Shown here: positions 10,892-24,820 of the stretch, piece by piece | How the letters are laid out: every line of letters begins with the position of its first letter | Numbering within the stretch: the stretch's first letter is position 1 | NCBI GenBank assembly: GCA_023614405.1 | Contig: JAJUPC010000229.1 | Span: 434,001 to 498,000 of the forward strand | Reading direction: 5' to 3' | DNA: 64,000 nucleotides | DNA from: Avena insularis | Lineage: Eukaryota; Streptophyta; Magnoliopsida; Poales; Poaceae | Notes under the pieces: model-generated | The model's input: only the letters and a program-made list of their open reading frames with translations | Databases searched by the model: none | What the model was told of the DNA's origin: nothing | Program-made: the position numbers and the translations under genes

Positions 10892-13800
10892 AATGGATCT
10901 AGTTGTGGTTATTGAGAAGAACACACATTTCAATGACACTGGTGGATCCATATGTGGTATCTGAAAAGATAAGTCATGAAATGTCTCTAGTTGTTGTTAG
11001 TAAAAAGAGCACACATGCAATGACACTGGTGGATCCATGTGTTGTCTCTGAGGAGAACACACGTGCAATGACACTGGTGGATCCATATGTGGTATGTGAA
11101 AAGAACACACATGCAATGACTCTAGCTGTGGTTAATGAGAAGAACTCATATTTCAATGACACTGGTGGATCCATATTTGGTATGTGAAAACAATAGTCAT
11201 GAATAGACTCGAGTTGTTTTTAGTAAAAAGAACACACATGCAATGACACTGGTGGATCCATGTGTGGTCTCTGAAGAGAACACACATGCAATGACACTGG
11301 TGGATCCATGTGTGGTATGCGAAAAGAATACACATGTAATGACTCAAGTTGTTGTTAGTAAAAAGAACACACATGCAATGACACTGGTGGATCCATGTGT
11401 GCTCTCTGAAGAGAAAACACATGCAATGACTCTAGCTATGGTTAATGAGAAGAACACACATTTCAATGACACTGGTGGATCCATGTGTGGTCTCTAAAGA
11501 GAACACACATGCAATGACACTGGTGGATCCATATGTGGTATGAGAAAAGAACACACATGCAATGACTCAAGTTGTTGTTAGTAAAAAGAACACACATGCA
11601 ATGACACTACTGGTTCCATGTGTGGTCTTTGAAGAGAACACTCATTTCAATGACACTGGTGGATCCATGTGTGGTCTCTGAAGAGAACACACATTTGAAT
11701 GACACTGGTGGATCCATATGTGGTATGTGAAAAGAACACACATGCAATGAATCTAGTTGTTGTTAGTAAAAAGGACACACATGCAATGACACTGGTGGAT
11801 CCGTATGTGGTATGTGAAAAGAACACACATGCAATGACTCTGGTTGTTGTTAGTAAAAAGAGCACACATGCAATGACACTAGTGGATCCATGTGTGGTCT
11901 CTGAAGAGAACACACATGCAATGACGTTGGTGGATCCATATGTGGTATGTGAAAAGAACACACATGACATGACTCTAGTTGTTGTTAGTAAAAAGAACAC
12001 ACATGCAATGACACTGGTGGATCCCTGTGTGGTCTTTGAAGAGAACACACAGGCAATGACTCTAGCTATGGTTAATGAGAAAAACACACATTTCAATGAC
12101 ACTGGTGGATCCATATGTGGTATGTGAAAAGAATAGTCATGAAATGACTCCTGTTTTTGTTAGTAAAAAGAACACACATTCAATGACATTGGTGGATCCA
12201 TGTGTGGGCTCTGAAGAGAACACACATGCAATGATACTGGTGGATCCATATGTGCTATGTGAAAAGAACACACATGCAATGACTCCAGTTGTTGTTAGTA
12301 AAAAGAACACAGATGTAATGACACTGGTGGATCCATGTGTGGTCTTTGAAGAGAACACACATGCAATGACTCTTGCTGTGGTTAATGAGAAGAATACACA
12401 TTTCAATGACACTGGTGGATCCATGTGTGGTCTCTGAAGAGAACACACATGCAATGACACTGGTGGATCCATATGTGGTATGTGAAAAGAACACACATGC
12501 AATGACTCTAGTTGTTGTTAGTAACAAGAACACACATGCAATGACACTGGTGGATCCATATGTGGTATGTGAAAAGAACACACATGCAATGACTCCAGTT
12601 GTTGTTATTAAAAAGAACACACATGCAATGACACTGGTAGATCCATGTGTGGTCTCTAAAGAGAACACACATGCAATAATACTGGTCGATCCATATGTGG
12701 TATGTGAAAAGAACACACATGCAATGACTCCAGTCGTTGTTAGTTAAAAGAACACACATGCAATGACACTGGTGGATCCATGTGTGGTCTCTAAAGAGAA
12801 CACACGTTTCAATGACTCTAGCTGTGGTTAATGAGAAGAAGACACATTTCAAGGACACCGGTCGATCCATATGTGGTATGTGAAAAGAATAGTCATGAAA
12901 TGACTCAAGTTGTTGTTAGTAAAAAGCGCACACATGCAATGACACTGGTGGATCCATGTGTGGTCTCTAAAGAGAACAACCATGCAATGACACTGGTGGA
13001 TCCGTATGTGGTATGTGAAAAGAACACACTTGCAATGACTCTGGTTGTTGTTAGTAAAAAGAGCACACATGCAATGACACTGGTAGATCCATGTGTGGTC
13101 TCTGAAGAGAATACACATGCAATGACCCTGGTGGATCCATATGTGGTATGTGAAAAGAACACACATGCAATGACTTTAGTCGTTGTTAGTAAAAAGAACA
13201 CACATGCAATGACACTGGTGGATCCATGTCTGGTCTCTGAAGAGAACACACATTTCAATGACACTGGTGGATCCATATGTGGTATGTGAAAATAACACAC
13301 ATGCAATGACCCTAGTTGTTGTTAGTAAAAACAACACACATGCAATGACACTAGTGGATCCATGTGTGGTCTCTGAAGAGAACACACATGCAATGGATCT
13401 AGTTGTGGTTATTGAGAAGAACACACATTTCAATGACACTGGTGGATCCATATGTGGTATCTGAAAATATAAGTCATGAAATGACTCCAGTTGTTGTTAG
13501 TAAAAAGAGCACACATGCAATGACACTGGTGAATCCATGTGTCGTCTCTGAGGAGAACACACGTGCAATGACACTGGTGGATCCATATGTGGTATGTGAA
13601 AAGAACACACATGCAATGAATCTAGTTGTTGTTAGTAAAAAGGACACACATGCAATGACACTGGTGGATCCATATGTGGTATGTGAAAAGAACACACATG
13701 CAATGACTCTGGTTGTTGTTAGTAAAAAGAGCACACATGCAATGACACTGGTGGATCCATGTGTGGTCTCTGAAGAGAACACACATGCAATGACGTTGGT

Positions 13801-16800
13801 GGATCCATATGTGGTATGTGAAAAGAACACACATGACATGACTCTAGTTGTTGTTAGTAAAAAGAGCACACATGCAATTACACTGGTGGATCCATGTGTG
13901 GTCTCTGAAGAGAACACACATGCAATGACGTTGGTGGATCCATATGTGGTATGTGAAAAGAACACACATGACATGACTCTAGTTGTTGTTAGTAAAAAGA
14001 ACACACATGCAATGACACTGGTGGATCCCTGTGTGGTCTTTGAAGAGAACACACAGGCAATGACTCTAGCTATGGTTAATGAGAAAAACACACATTTCAA
14101 TGACACTGGTGGATCCATATGTGGTATGTGAAAAGAATAGTCATGAAATGACTCCTGTTTTTGTTAGTAAAAAGAACACACATTCAATGACACTGGTGGA
14201 TCCATGTGTGGGCTCTGAAGAGAACACACATGCAATGATACTGGTGGATCCATATGTGCTATGTGAAAAGAACACACATGCAATGACTCCAGTTGTTGTT
14301 AGTAAAAAGAACACAGATGTAATGACACTGGTGGATCCATGTGTGGTCTTTGAAGAGAACACACATGCAATGACTCCTGCTGTGGTTAATGAGAAGAATA
14401 CACATTTCAATGACACTGGTGGATCCATGTGTGGTCTCTGAAGAGAACACACATGCAATGACACTGGTGGATCCATATGTGGTATGTGAAAAGAACACAC
14501 ATGCAATGACTCTAGTTGTTGTTAGTAACAAGAACACACATGCAATGACACTGGTGGATCCATATGTGGTATGTGAAAAGAACACACATGCAATGACTCC
14601 AGTTGTTGTTATTAAAAAGAACACACATGCAATGACACTGGTAGATCCATGTGTGGTCTCTAAAGAGAACACACATGCAATAATACTGGTGGATCCATAT
14701 GTGGTATGTGAAAAGAACACACATGCAATGACTCTAGTCGTTGTTAGTAAAAAGAACACACATGCAATGACACTGGTGGATCCATGTGTGGTCTCTAAAG
14801 AGAACACACGTTTCAATGACTCTAGCTGTGGTTAATGAGAAGAAGACACATTTCAAGGACACCGGTCGATCCATATGTGGTATGTGAAAAGAATAGTCAT
14901 GAAATGACTCAAGTTGTTGTTAGTAAAAAGCGCACACATGCAATGACACTGGTGGATCCATGTGTGGTCTCTAAAGAGAACAACCATGCAATGACACTGG
15001 TGGATCCGTATGTGGTATGTGAAAAGAACACACATGCAATGACTCTGGTTGTTGTTAGTAAAAAGAGCACACATGCAATGACACTGGTAGATCCATGTGT
15101 GGTCTCTGAAGAGAATACACATGCAATGACCCTGGTGGATCCATATGTGGTATGTGAAAAGAACACACATGCAATGACTTCAGTCGTTGTTAGTAAAAAG
15201 AACACACATGCAATGACATTTGGTGGATCCATGTGTGGTCTCTGAAGAGAACACACATTTCAATGACACTGGTGGATCCATATGTGGTATGTGAAAATAA
15301 CACACATGCAATGACCCTAGTTGTTGTTAGTAAAAACAACACACATGCAATGACACTAGTGGATCCATGTGTGGTCTCTGAAGAGAACACACATGCAATG
15401 GATCTAGTTGTGGTTATTGAGAAGAACACACATTTCAATGACACTGGTGGATCCATATGTGGTATCTGAAAATATAAGTCATGAAATGACTCCAGTTGTT
15501 GTTAGTAAAAAGAGCACACATGCAATGACACTGGTGGATCCATGTGTTGTCTCTGAGGAGAACACACGTGCAATGACACTGGTGGATCCATATGTGGTAT
15601 GTGAAAAGAATAGTCATGAATAGACTCGAGTTGTTTTTAGTTAAAAGAACACACATGCAATGACACTGGTGGATCCATGTGTGGTCTCTGAAGAGAACAC
15701 ACATGCAATTACACTGGTGGATCCATGTGTGGTATGCGAAAAGAATACACATGTAATGACTCCAGTTGTTGTTAGTAAAAAGAACACACATGCAATGACA
15801 CTGGTGGATCCATGTGTGCTCTCTGAAGAGAAAACACATGCAATGACTCTAGCTGTGGTTAATGAGAAGAACACACATTTCAATGATACTGGTGGATCCA
15901 TATGTGGTATGTGAAAATAACACACATGCAATGACTCAAGTTGTTGTTAGTAAAAAGAACACACATGCAATGACACTACTGGTTCCATGTGTGGTCTCTG
16001 AAGAGAACACTCATTTCAATGACACTGGTGGATCCATGTGTGGTCTCTGAAGAGAACACACATTTCAATGACATTGGTGGATCCATATGTGGTATGTGAA
16101 AAGAACACACATGCAATGAATCTAGTTGTTGTTAGTAAAAAGGACACACATGCAATGACACTGGTGGATCCGTATGTGGTATGTGAAAAGAACACACATG
16201 CAATGACTCTGGTTGTTGTTAGTAAAAAGAGCACACATGCAATGACACTGGTGGATCCATGTGTGGTCTCTGAAGAGAACACACATGCAATGACGTTGGT
16301 GGATCCATATGTGGTATGTGAAAAGAACACACATGACATGACTCTAGTTGTTGTTAGTAAAAAGAACACACATGCAATGACACTGGTGGATCCATGTGTG
16401 CTCTCTGAAGAGAACACACATGCAATGACGCACTGGATCCATGGGAGAGAACACACATGTAATGACGCCTGCTATCAATGTGGTATGAAAACACACATTT
16501 CAATGACACTGGTGGATCCATATGTGGTATGTGAAAAGAATAGTCATGAAATGACTCCTGTTTTTGTTAGTAAAAAGAACACACATTCAATGACACTGGT
16601 GGATCCATGTGTGGGCTCTGAAGAGAACACACATGCAATGATACTGGGATCCATATGTATGAAGAGAACACACATGCAATGACTCCAGTTGTTGTTAGTA
16701 AAAATAACACAGATGTAATGACACTGGTGGATCCATGTGTGGTCTTTGAAGAGTACACACATGCAATGACTCCTGCTGTGGTTAATGAGAAGAATACACA

Positions 16801-19800
16801 TTTCAATGACACTGGTGGATCCATGTGTGGTCTCTGAAGAGAACACACATGCAATGACACTGGTGGATCCATATGTGGTATGTGAAAAGAACACACATGC
16901 AATGACTCTAGTTGTTGTTAGTAACAAGAACACACATGCAATGACACTGGTGGATCCATATGTGGTATGTGAAAAGAACACACATGCAATGACTCTAGTT
17001 GTTGTTATTAAAAAGAACACACATGCAATGACACTGGTAGATCCATGTGTGGTCTCTAAAGAGAAAACACATGCAATAATACTGGTGGATCCATATGTGG
17101 TATGTGAAAAGAACACACATGCAATGACTCTAGTCGTTGTTAGTAAAAAGAACACACATGCAATGACACTGGTGGATCCATGTGTGGTCTCTAAAGAGAA
17201 CACACGTTTCAATGACTCTAGCTGTGGTTAATGAGAAGAAGACACATTTCAAGGACACCGGTCGATCCATATGTGGTACGTGAAAAGAATAGTCATGAAA
17301 TGACTCAAGTTGTTGTTAGTAAAAAGAACACACATGCAATGACACTGGTGGATCCATGTGTGGTCTCTAAAGAGAACAACCATGCAATGACACTGGTGGA
17401 TCCGTATGTGGTATGTGAAAAGAACACACATGCAATGACTCTGGTTGTTGTTAGTAAAAAGAGCACACATGCAATGACACTGGTAGATCCATGTGTGGTC
17501 TCTGAAGAGAATACACATGCAATGACCCTGGTGGATCCATATGTGGTATGTGAAAAGAACACACATGCAATGACTTCAGTCGTTGTTAGTAAAAAGAACA
17601 CACATGCAATGACACTGGTGGATCCATGTGTGGTCTCTGAAGAGAACACACATTTCAATGACACTGGTGGATCCATATGTGGTATGTGAAAATAACACAC
17701 ATGCAATGACCCTAGTTGTTGTTAGTAAAAACAACACACATGCAATGACACTAGTGGATCCATGTGTGGTCTCTGAAGAGAACACACATGCAATGGATCT
17801 AGTTGTGGTTATTGAGAAGAACACACATTTCAATGACACTGGTGGATCCATATGTGGTATCTGAAAATATAAGTCATGAAATGACTCCAGTTGTTGTTAG
17901 TAAAAAGAGCACACATGCAATGACACTGGTGGATCCATGTGTTGTCTCTGAGGAGAACACACGTGCAATGACACTGGTGGATCCATATGTGGTATGTGAA
18001 AAGAATAGTCATGAATAGACTCGAGTTGTTTTTAGTAAAAAGAACACACATGCAATGACACTGGTGGATCCATGTGTGGTCTCTGAAGAGAACACACATG
18101 CAATTACACTGGTGGATCCATGTGTGGTATGCGAAAAGAATACACATGTAATGACTCCAGTTGTTGTTAGTAAAAAGAACACACATGCAATGACACTGGT
18201 GGATCCATGTGTGCTCTCTGAAGAGAAAACACATGCAATGACTCTAGCTGTGGTTAATGAGAAGAACACACATTTCAATGATACTGGTGGATCCATGTGT
18301 GGTCTCTGAAGAGAACACACATGCAATGACACTGGTGGATCCATATGTGGTATGTGAAAATAACACACATGCAATGACTCAAGTTGTTGTTAGTAAAAAG
18401 AACACACATGCAATGACACTACTGGTTCCATGTGTGGTCTCTGAAGAGAACACTCATTTCAATGACACTGGTGGATCCATGTGTGGTCTCTGAAGAGAAC
18501 ACACATTTCAATGACACTGGTGGATCCATATGTGGTATGTGAAAAGAACACACATGCAATGAATCTAGTTGTTGTTAGTAAAAAGGACACACATGCAATG
18601 ACACTGGTGGATCCGTATGTGGTATGTGAAAAGAACACACATGCAATGACTCTGGTTGTTGTTAGTAAAAAGAGCACACATGCAATGACATCAGGATCCA
18701 TGTGTGCTCTCTGAAGAGAACACACATGCAATGACGTTGGTGGATCCATATGTGGTATGTGAAAAGAACACACATGACATGACTCTAGTTGTTGTTAGTA
18801 AAAAGAACACACATGCAATGACACTGGTGGATCCCTGTGTGGTCTTTGAAGAGAACACACATGCAATGACTCTAGCTGTGGTTAATGAGAAAAACACACA
18901 TTTCAATGACACTGGTGGATCCATATGTGGTATGTGAAAAGAATAGTCATGAAATGACTCTAGTTTTTGTTAGTAAAAAGAACACACATGCAATTACACT
19001 GGTGGATCCATGTGTGGTCTCTGAAGAGAACACACATGCAATGATACTGGTGGATCCAAATGTGCTATGTGAAAAGAACACACATGCAATGACTCCAGTT
19101 GTTGTTCGTAAAAAGAACACAGATGTAATGACACTGGTGGATCCATGTGTGGTCTTTGAAGAGAACACACATGCAATGACTCTTGCTGTGGTTAATGAGA
19201 AGAATACACATTTCAATGACACTGGTGGATCCATGTGTGGTCTCTGAAGAGAACACACATGCAATGACACTGGTGGATCCATATGTGGTATGTGAAAAGA
19301 ACACACATGCAATGACTCTACTTATTGTTAGTAACAAGAACACACATGCAATGACACTGGTGGATCCATATGTGGTATGTGAAAAGAACACACATGCAAT
19401 GACTCCAGTTGTTGTTAGTAAAAAGAGCACACATGCAATGACACTGGTAGATCCATGTGTGGTCTCTGAAGAGAACACACATGCAATGACCCTGGTGGAT
19501 CCATATGTGGTATGTGAAAAGAACACACATGCAATGACTCAAGTCGTTGTTAGTAAAAAGAACACACATGCAATGACACTGGTGGATCCATGTGTGGTTT
19601 CTGAAGAGAACACACATGCATTTACTCAAGTTGTGGTTAATGAGAAGAACACACATTTCAATGACACTGGTGGATCCATATGTGGTATGTGAAAAGAATA
19701 GTCATGAATTGGCTCCAATTGTTGCTAGTAAAAAGAACACACATGCAATGACACTAGTGGATCCATGTGTGGTCTCTAAAGAGAACACACATGCAATGAC

Positions 19801-20152
19801 ACGGGTGGATCCATATGTGGTATGTGAAAAGAATGCACATGCAATGACTCTAGTTGTTGTTAGTTAGAAGAACACACATGCAATGATACTGGTGGATCCA
19901 TGTGTGGTCTCTGAAGAGAACACACATGCAATGACTCAAGCTGTGGTTTGTAGAGAAGAACACACATTTCAATGACACTGGTGGTTTCATGTGTGATCTC
20001 TGAAGAGAACACATATGAAATGACACTGGTGGATCCATATGTGGTATGTGAAAAGAACACACATGCAATGACTACAGTTGTTGTTAGTAAAAAGAACACA
20101 CATGCAATGACACTGGTGGATCCATGTGTAGTCTCTGAAGAGAACACACATG
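10892..20152. repeat. Higher-order repeat zone of 2.0-2.5 kb units
   Basis: The diagnostic string AATGGATCTAGTTGTGGTTA followed by TTGAG occurs at 10892, 13392, 15397 and 17792, giving units of 2500, 2005 and 2395 bp and a last partial unit cut by element B. A second marker, GACTCCTGTTTTTGTTAG (GACTCTAG in the last copy), falls at 12146, 14150, 16553 and 18956, with spacings of 2004, 2403 and 2403. The shorter unit lacks a block seen at about 15607-16020 (TAGACTCGAGTTGTTTTTAG onward). The units therefore differ by whole-module gains and losses rather than scattered indels. Confidence 0.8.
20148..20152. repeat. Left target-site duplication ACATG of element B
   Basis: ACATG lies inside the array core (AACACACATG) directly before the LTR start. 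The same five bases follow the right LTR at 32064-32068. Five bp is the standard gypsy target duplication. Confidence 0.92.
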
Positions 20153-23041
20153 TGTCACATCCCAAATTTTAGATTTGGTCTTGCATATCATTCATTGCAT
20201 CGCATCATATCTTTCCATGCATTACCGTCGAGTAGAGAGGATCGACAAAACGCTATTTGCAAAACCCCGTTTCTTCTTCGCTTCGAGGTTCCTGCGGGGA
20301 GCTTCAGAGGGACTTGCAACAACCACCTCTGTAGGTTTGAGTTTTCGCACATACTTCGACTGAAGGTTGTTCCCCTCGACGATACGAACCCGTAGGCGCG
20401 AAAATCGCTCCAATCGGAGTTCGTATGCAAAAGACTCGGACGTTTTAGTAAACCGCCGGAAAACGGTCCGAAAATCCGGACCGATTTTCGAAACGGAGTC
20501 CAACCGCGGTCCGATTCGGTTCAGGATTTTTTTCTTTTCTTTTTTTCTGCGCGTGAGGGACTTTTTAAGGAGGGCCCCACCCCTGGCCTCGGTTCCGTGC
20601 ACGCGACCCAACCCCGCCGCCGCCATCTCCCTGCGTGCGCGCTCCCAGGCGCGAGCACGTCCGCCGTCGCTGCCTTCCGCGCCATGCACCGCCGCCTCCG
20701 GTCGTTGCCGGCCATCGCCGCGTCTGTTGCCGGGTTCGTCTCGCTGCCCTCTTTCCGTTCCCGTGCTCCGCGTCTCCATCCGCCGCCGCCAACTGCGCTC
20801 GGATCGCCGCAGACGCGACGCCGCTTATTATTCCGGGAGCCGTAGTTGACCGTGTACGCAGAGTAGAACCACGCCGCCGAATCGATCGCCGCCGTCCGGA
20901 GCTCGCCGGAGTTCGTTTCGCCGTCCGTTTCCGGTAAGACAGCAGCCACCGTCAGATCTCAGATCAGCGGCTTAGATCGTTCGTTGACTGGTCAGCATCC
21001 CAGGCGTTGACTAGTCAGACGCCCAGTCAGCGCCCAGTCATCAGATTAGTTGACCAGTCAAACAGACACAGTTGACTGGGTCAATTTCGTTAATCCTATT
21101 AGTTGGCAGATTTCGGTAGAATCTTGTAAATTGCGTAGAAATTAAACCGCTTGGCCAAAAATTTCAAATAAAATATGCACGAGTTCAGTGAGTCGTGTAG
21201 AATCTCGCTGTAGCTTTGGTTCAGACTTTTACCGTCAGGTTTAGTACAGTTTAATCAAACTAGTTAGTGGCCTTTTCAGAGTAATAAATTCGTAGTAAAA
21301 GTTTCGTAGCTCCGAAAATCGCGTATGATATGTCCCTGAACTCGTATGAACGAGGGGAATCTCATCGTGAAATAAAAAGATAGGCTTACAGTAAAAACTT
21401 CTGCAGTATTTGTCTAATGGCTTTCTGCAGTGTTTTAATTACTCGGGATGTTTTATAACTCCTTTTTGAGTAATCTCAATTGGTACTGTTTCTTATCGGC
21501 GATGCCTATGCGGTAGAATTTTTCCAGGATTTTACAAACAGTATACTACCGGTAGTGAATTATTTAAGTTCTAGCTCTAGTAGAGATCTCTACTTTTGGT
21601 TAATAGTTTCCCTTGCGCCAAATCTATTTTCCATGCATGTATTCGGTAGTAATATGTATTAGTATTATGTGGTGCAGCTGTAGCACCAATTCACTTGCCG
21701 TTCTTGTATTCATGCATCATCTTTGTTGCATATGTTTGTGAATTGTTTGTTTATAAATGCAATTGTGTCGTGTAGATTGTGTGGAGTGCAACCCTTGCTC
21801 GTGTTTGGATTGTTCTTCCGACCGCTACAATCAAGGCGAGTAGATGCTACTTTGTTCATGATATCGTCCTACTATTTTCAATGCACTGTCGTGTATTTTA
21901 TAGATGCATGTGTAGGATGATACTATCGCTATGCTATGTCCTATTATTGTGGTAGGGCTTTCCTTGTAGATGAACCACCGTTGTAGATGTGCTTAGCCAT
22001 GCTATGTTGAACGAGGGCTGGGTTACATCATTGATACTTGTTTTCTCAAAGTATTGGTTTGTGAAAACTAAAACAACTTAATCAATGAATCTCCTGGGTG
22101 TGATGGTATTGATAAGTTTTGGTGGTTTCATTGCGGAAAGGCACCCAGGTATCAAGAGAGAATGATTGGCTTCTTTATTGTGTAGCTTACGTGTACAACC
22201 ATGTGCCAATAATGAAATGGGCGGTTGGTTGGACTTAGTAGGTTGTGGTAACTCGAACCCGCGTATCCAGAGATGTAGAATTTTGGTAGGTTGGACCGGT
22301 GCGCGTCGGGATTGAGGAGCTACTTCCCGAACAGTCTCTTCTTGGTCTTCTCCCTATCATCACCCAAAATGAGAGTGATGGTACGAGCTGGGCTGGCCAA
22401 GTCCCATGGGTAAAGTGTACTAACCTCTGCAGAGTGTATAATCTAATCGATTAGCCGTGTCCCCGGTTATGGACAACTGAGTTGCCTGATAATGATTCCA
22501 TGACATGTTTCTCGCTCATTCTAATTTCATAATTGTTTAATGTTGTTGGGTTAACTTAATTGGGATCTTTTCAAAGAAAATCAAAAACTGTTTATGAAAG
22601 TAGGACAAATGTATTTGCAAATGCAAGCCAGACACAGCTCCACTTGCCAGATATGCATGTAGATGTTAGTATTATTGTCTCCATTACTAGCTCTACTTGC
22701 CATACATTCCATGTATTGACCCTTCGGGGCTGTTGCGTTTTATGCTGCAGGTTGTTTCGATTCTGATTGATCGTTATAGGCCACGGTACTCCACTCGGCA
22801 CTTGTTCACTTGTGGGCAATTTGAAGAATGGAGGATTTATCTCGTTTATGTTGCTACCTGAATAATTTGAGCTAGCTTTGTGCTAAGCTTTTATTGTAAT
22901 AATGGTATTCTGGATCTACGTTATTCATGATACACGGATATTTTGCTATGTTATCTATCTTACTCTATTGTGGGCCAATGAACCGATCCAGGGATTGGCA
23001 TGTCACATAGAGGCCACGGTCTTTCGTAACCGGGTGTCACA
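20153..23041 (+). repeat. 5' LTR of element B
   Basis: The LTR begins TGTCACATCCC and ends GGGTGTCACA, so the heptamer TGTCACA stands at both ends as a direct repeat containing the usual TG...CA. A GC-rich block at about 20570-20930 follows a T-rich run and a weak TATA-like string TTTTTAAGG (20562-20570), the likely core promoter. The rest is AT-rich and non-coding. Apparent open frames in the GC-rich block run on both strands and are not supported as genes. Confidence 0.93.
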
Positions 23042-23043
23042 GA

Positions 23044-23055
23044 TGGTATCGAGCC
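23044..23055 (+). other. Primer-binding site, initiator-Met-like
   Basis: TGGTATCGAGCC starts two bases after the LTR. It equals the common plant site TGGTATCAGAGCC with one A missing, so priming by tRNA-iMet is the likely ancestral state. The remaining leader up to 23206 shows no other clear feature. Confidence 0.65.
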
Positions 23056-23206
23056 GTGTGTCGACTGTAGGATCGTGACCTAGAATTGGATTAGGAAGCC
23101 ATAGATTTATTAAAGCCTATATTAACTCTATCTTTCATCTTATGCCTTTCACCCTAGTAAATTCTTACCATATGCTATTCTCACACTTTCCTCTTTTACT
23201 TGATAG

Positions 23207-24202
23207 ATGGGAGAAGTCAGGGCTGAGTATGCCACCATGGAGTCACCAAGGCCCTTTGCAAGGCAGTTAGCTCAGCTCTCGCAGTCATTGGGATTGCCAC
23301 TGCCCATGTTCAAGGTAAGAAGGCTGTACACCTATGGATATGGAGAGGATGCATGGGAGATCACTACCTTCATATTCAGAGATGCCGCCTTGCCAAACCC
23401 AGTGCGTTTGATCTACACCAAGACCTACTGCAACTGGGGACTTGGAATCAACTTGGCCATACATGAAGCCCTGTCTCGCCAGTGCCATCAAGTCTGACAC
23501 CTACTACCAGCAGATTCACCCTACCGTGACTATGGAAGGCGTGATGAAGATGGGAACATTGTGGTTACCCCGGGCGACAGGAACAACATGCCGCCCCGTT
23601 GGAGGCACATAGAGGACATGGAAAGGGAGAATGGAGCTCTAGCAGAGAAGGTGTGGATGATAAAGGAGATTGCAGATTTTACTAGCAATGGTATGGTGGT
23701 CCAAGGACAGGAGATTGACACTTTGCATGAAGATGTGGGAGTTCTGGAGAATGCCCTGATAGCCAGAGATGCAACCATAGCACATCTTCATGGTACTGTG
23801 CAGGAGAACACCCAGAACATACAGCAACTGCAAGGGACAGTCCAGGAAAGGGATCAAAATATTGAAGCTATGACAGTCCAGATTGCCGCTCTCCAAGCAT
23901 AGCTGAATCCACCCTCTGATGATGACAATGGAGATGATGGCAACAATGGGGATGATGATGACAGTGGAGATGATGATGATGAGGACGAGGATGATGATGA
24001 TGGAGACGATGATGGTGGAGGAGATGAAGCTGTTGCAGTTGCAGCTGAGGATGAAGAAGAAGAGGAGGATCCAGAAGAGGTGGAGTTTGACGTTTCAAGT
24101 GATGGTTCAGGAGAGGTGTACACTCCGCCGCCATGGTTGTACCGCGAGCCGAAGCGTCAACGCATGACCGCAAGGGCCTACCTCAAACTCTTCAAGCAAT
24201 AG
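23207..24202 (+). pseudogene. Additional ORF upstream of gag in element B, two in-frame stops
   Basis: One frame runs from ATG at 23207 to TAG at 24200-24202 (332 codons) with TGA at 23495-23497 (codon 97) and TAG at 23900-23902 (codon 232). Codons 1-115 look globular, with YTYGYGEDAWEITTFIF. Codons about 135-231 are predicted coiled coil (repeated QENTQNIQQLQGTVQERDQN pattern). Codons about 236-290 form an Asp/Glu-rich tract, and the C-terminus is basic (YREPKRQRMTARAYLKLFKQ). The frame continues past both stops with the same composition, so I read it as one decayed gene. Its role is unknown to me; extra ORFs next to gag are known in some long plant gypsy elements. A purely sequence-based function cannot be given. 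Confidence 0.65.
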
Positions 24203-24820
24203 ATAGAAGTCCACCAATTAGTCCTCGTTAGGCGAAATCGTTAGAATTATTCTCGATCGATGTGAAACTTAGTTCGTGTTAGTTTAAGAGTGTTTAGATG
24301 CTTATTTGTGTACCCCAATATCCCAGGAATTATTTGTGCAAAATTATATGAAAGAGTTATGGCAATTTGGTTACTATCTGTGTTGTTTTCGCTGCAGTTT
24401 TTCTGCTGATACAGCAGTACTGCGCGATTTTTTATATTTTTCTGGTAACTCGGAAAAATCTGAAACAAATTGGGCTGATGCGGAACTTCCTGTTCTATAT
24501 GCACAAAAATTGGCTTAATTTTCTGACGAGTTTAAGTCAGGCGGAAAAATTCGCGAACACAGCAGAACTGTTCTGTCAGAATTGTTGTTTTGTCGTTTTG
24601 ATGCTCAACTGTTTAGTTAACCATTGCCAACTCTTGTAAAACTATTTCAGTAGTTATATACTGCTAGGATAGCACCTGGGATGTTGCTGGACCGCTTGTT
24701 TGTTGATGTGTTGCTTGCTTGTGATTGTCTGCTATTGTTTGTTGTTGATTGATCATATACATGGATAGAATCCTATTGTCGTAGTTGATTCTTTCTAAAC
24801 TTACCTGTGCTGAACCGCAG
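24203..24820 (+). other. Non-coding spacer between the extra ORF and gag
   Basis: The spacer is AT-rich with short open frames only (90 codons at most). It ends with a pyrimidine-rich stretch and GAACCGCAG directly before the gag ATG. That is shaped like a 3' splice site, so gag may be expressed from a spliced transcript. No polypurine or repeat signal was seen. Confidence 0.45.

Larger units (their letters stand above)
7101..20152. repeat. Complex tandem array, left segment (13.05 kb)
   Basis: The array is made of linked modules. Module A (48 bp) begins CACTGGTGGATCCATATGTG, module B (39 bp) begins CTCCAGTTGTTGTTAGTAAA, and module C (48 bp) begins CACTGGTGGATCCATGTGTG. All end in the core AGAACACACATGCAATGA. 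A clean A-B-C example is 10627-10674, 10675-10713 and 10714-10762. A fourth module D (about 40 bp, CTCTAGCTGTGGTTAATGAG) usually ends with TTTCAATGA, one base longer, and is often followed by an A variant with AATAGTCATGAAATGA. A and C share their 5' halves, B and D share theirs, and all share the 3' core, which suggests growth from an ancestral unit of about 45 bp. Open frames on both strands follow from module lengths divisible by 3. Family not recognised. Confidence 0.9.

Noticed and set aside
13403..14131. A 242-codon open frame of repeated MTLVDPYVVCEKNTHA-like units, and dozens like it
   Set aside because: Module lengths of 48 and 39 bp are multiples of three and lack stops in one frame. 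Equally long frames occur on the opposite strand (for example 13474-14118), and frames end wherever the one-base-longer TTTCAATGA variant occurs. No promoter, consistent start or codon bias supports coding.
7101..20152. CACTA transposon termini, suggested by the recurring CACTGGTGG
   Set aside because: The string lacks the CACTACAAGAA terminal motif, is not inverted at an end, and occurs in nearly every A and C module.
20367..20980. Open frames of 100-185 codons in the GC-rich part of the element B LTRs
   Set aside because: They overlap on both strands, are Arg/Pro/Ala-rich as expected from GC-rich composition, and differ by indels between the two LTR copies.
23868..24173. Antisense Ser/His-rich open frames opposite the acidic tract
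   Set aside because: They are the reverse complement of GAT/GAC/GAG-rich codons of the extra ORF; low-complexity shadows.
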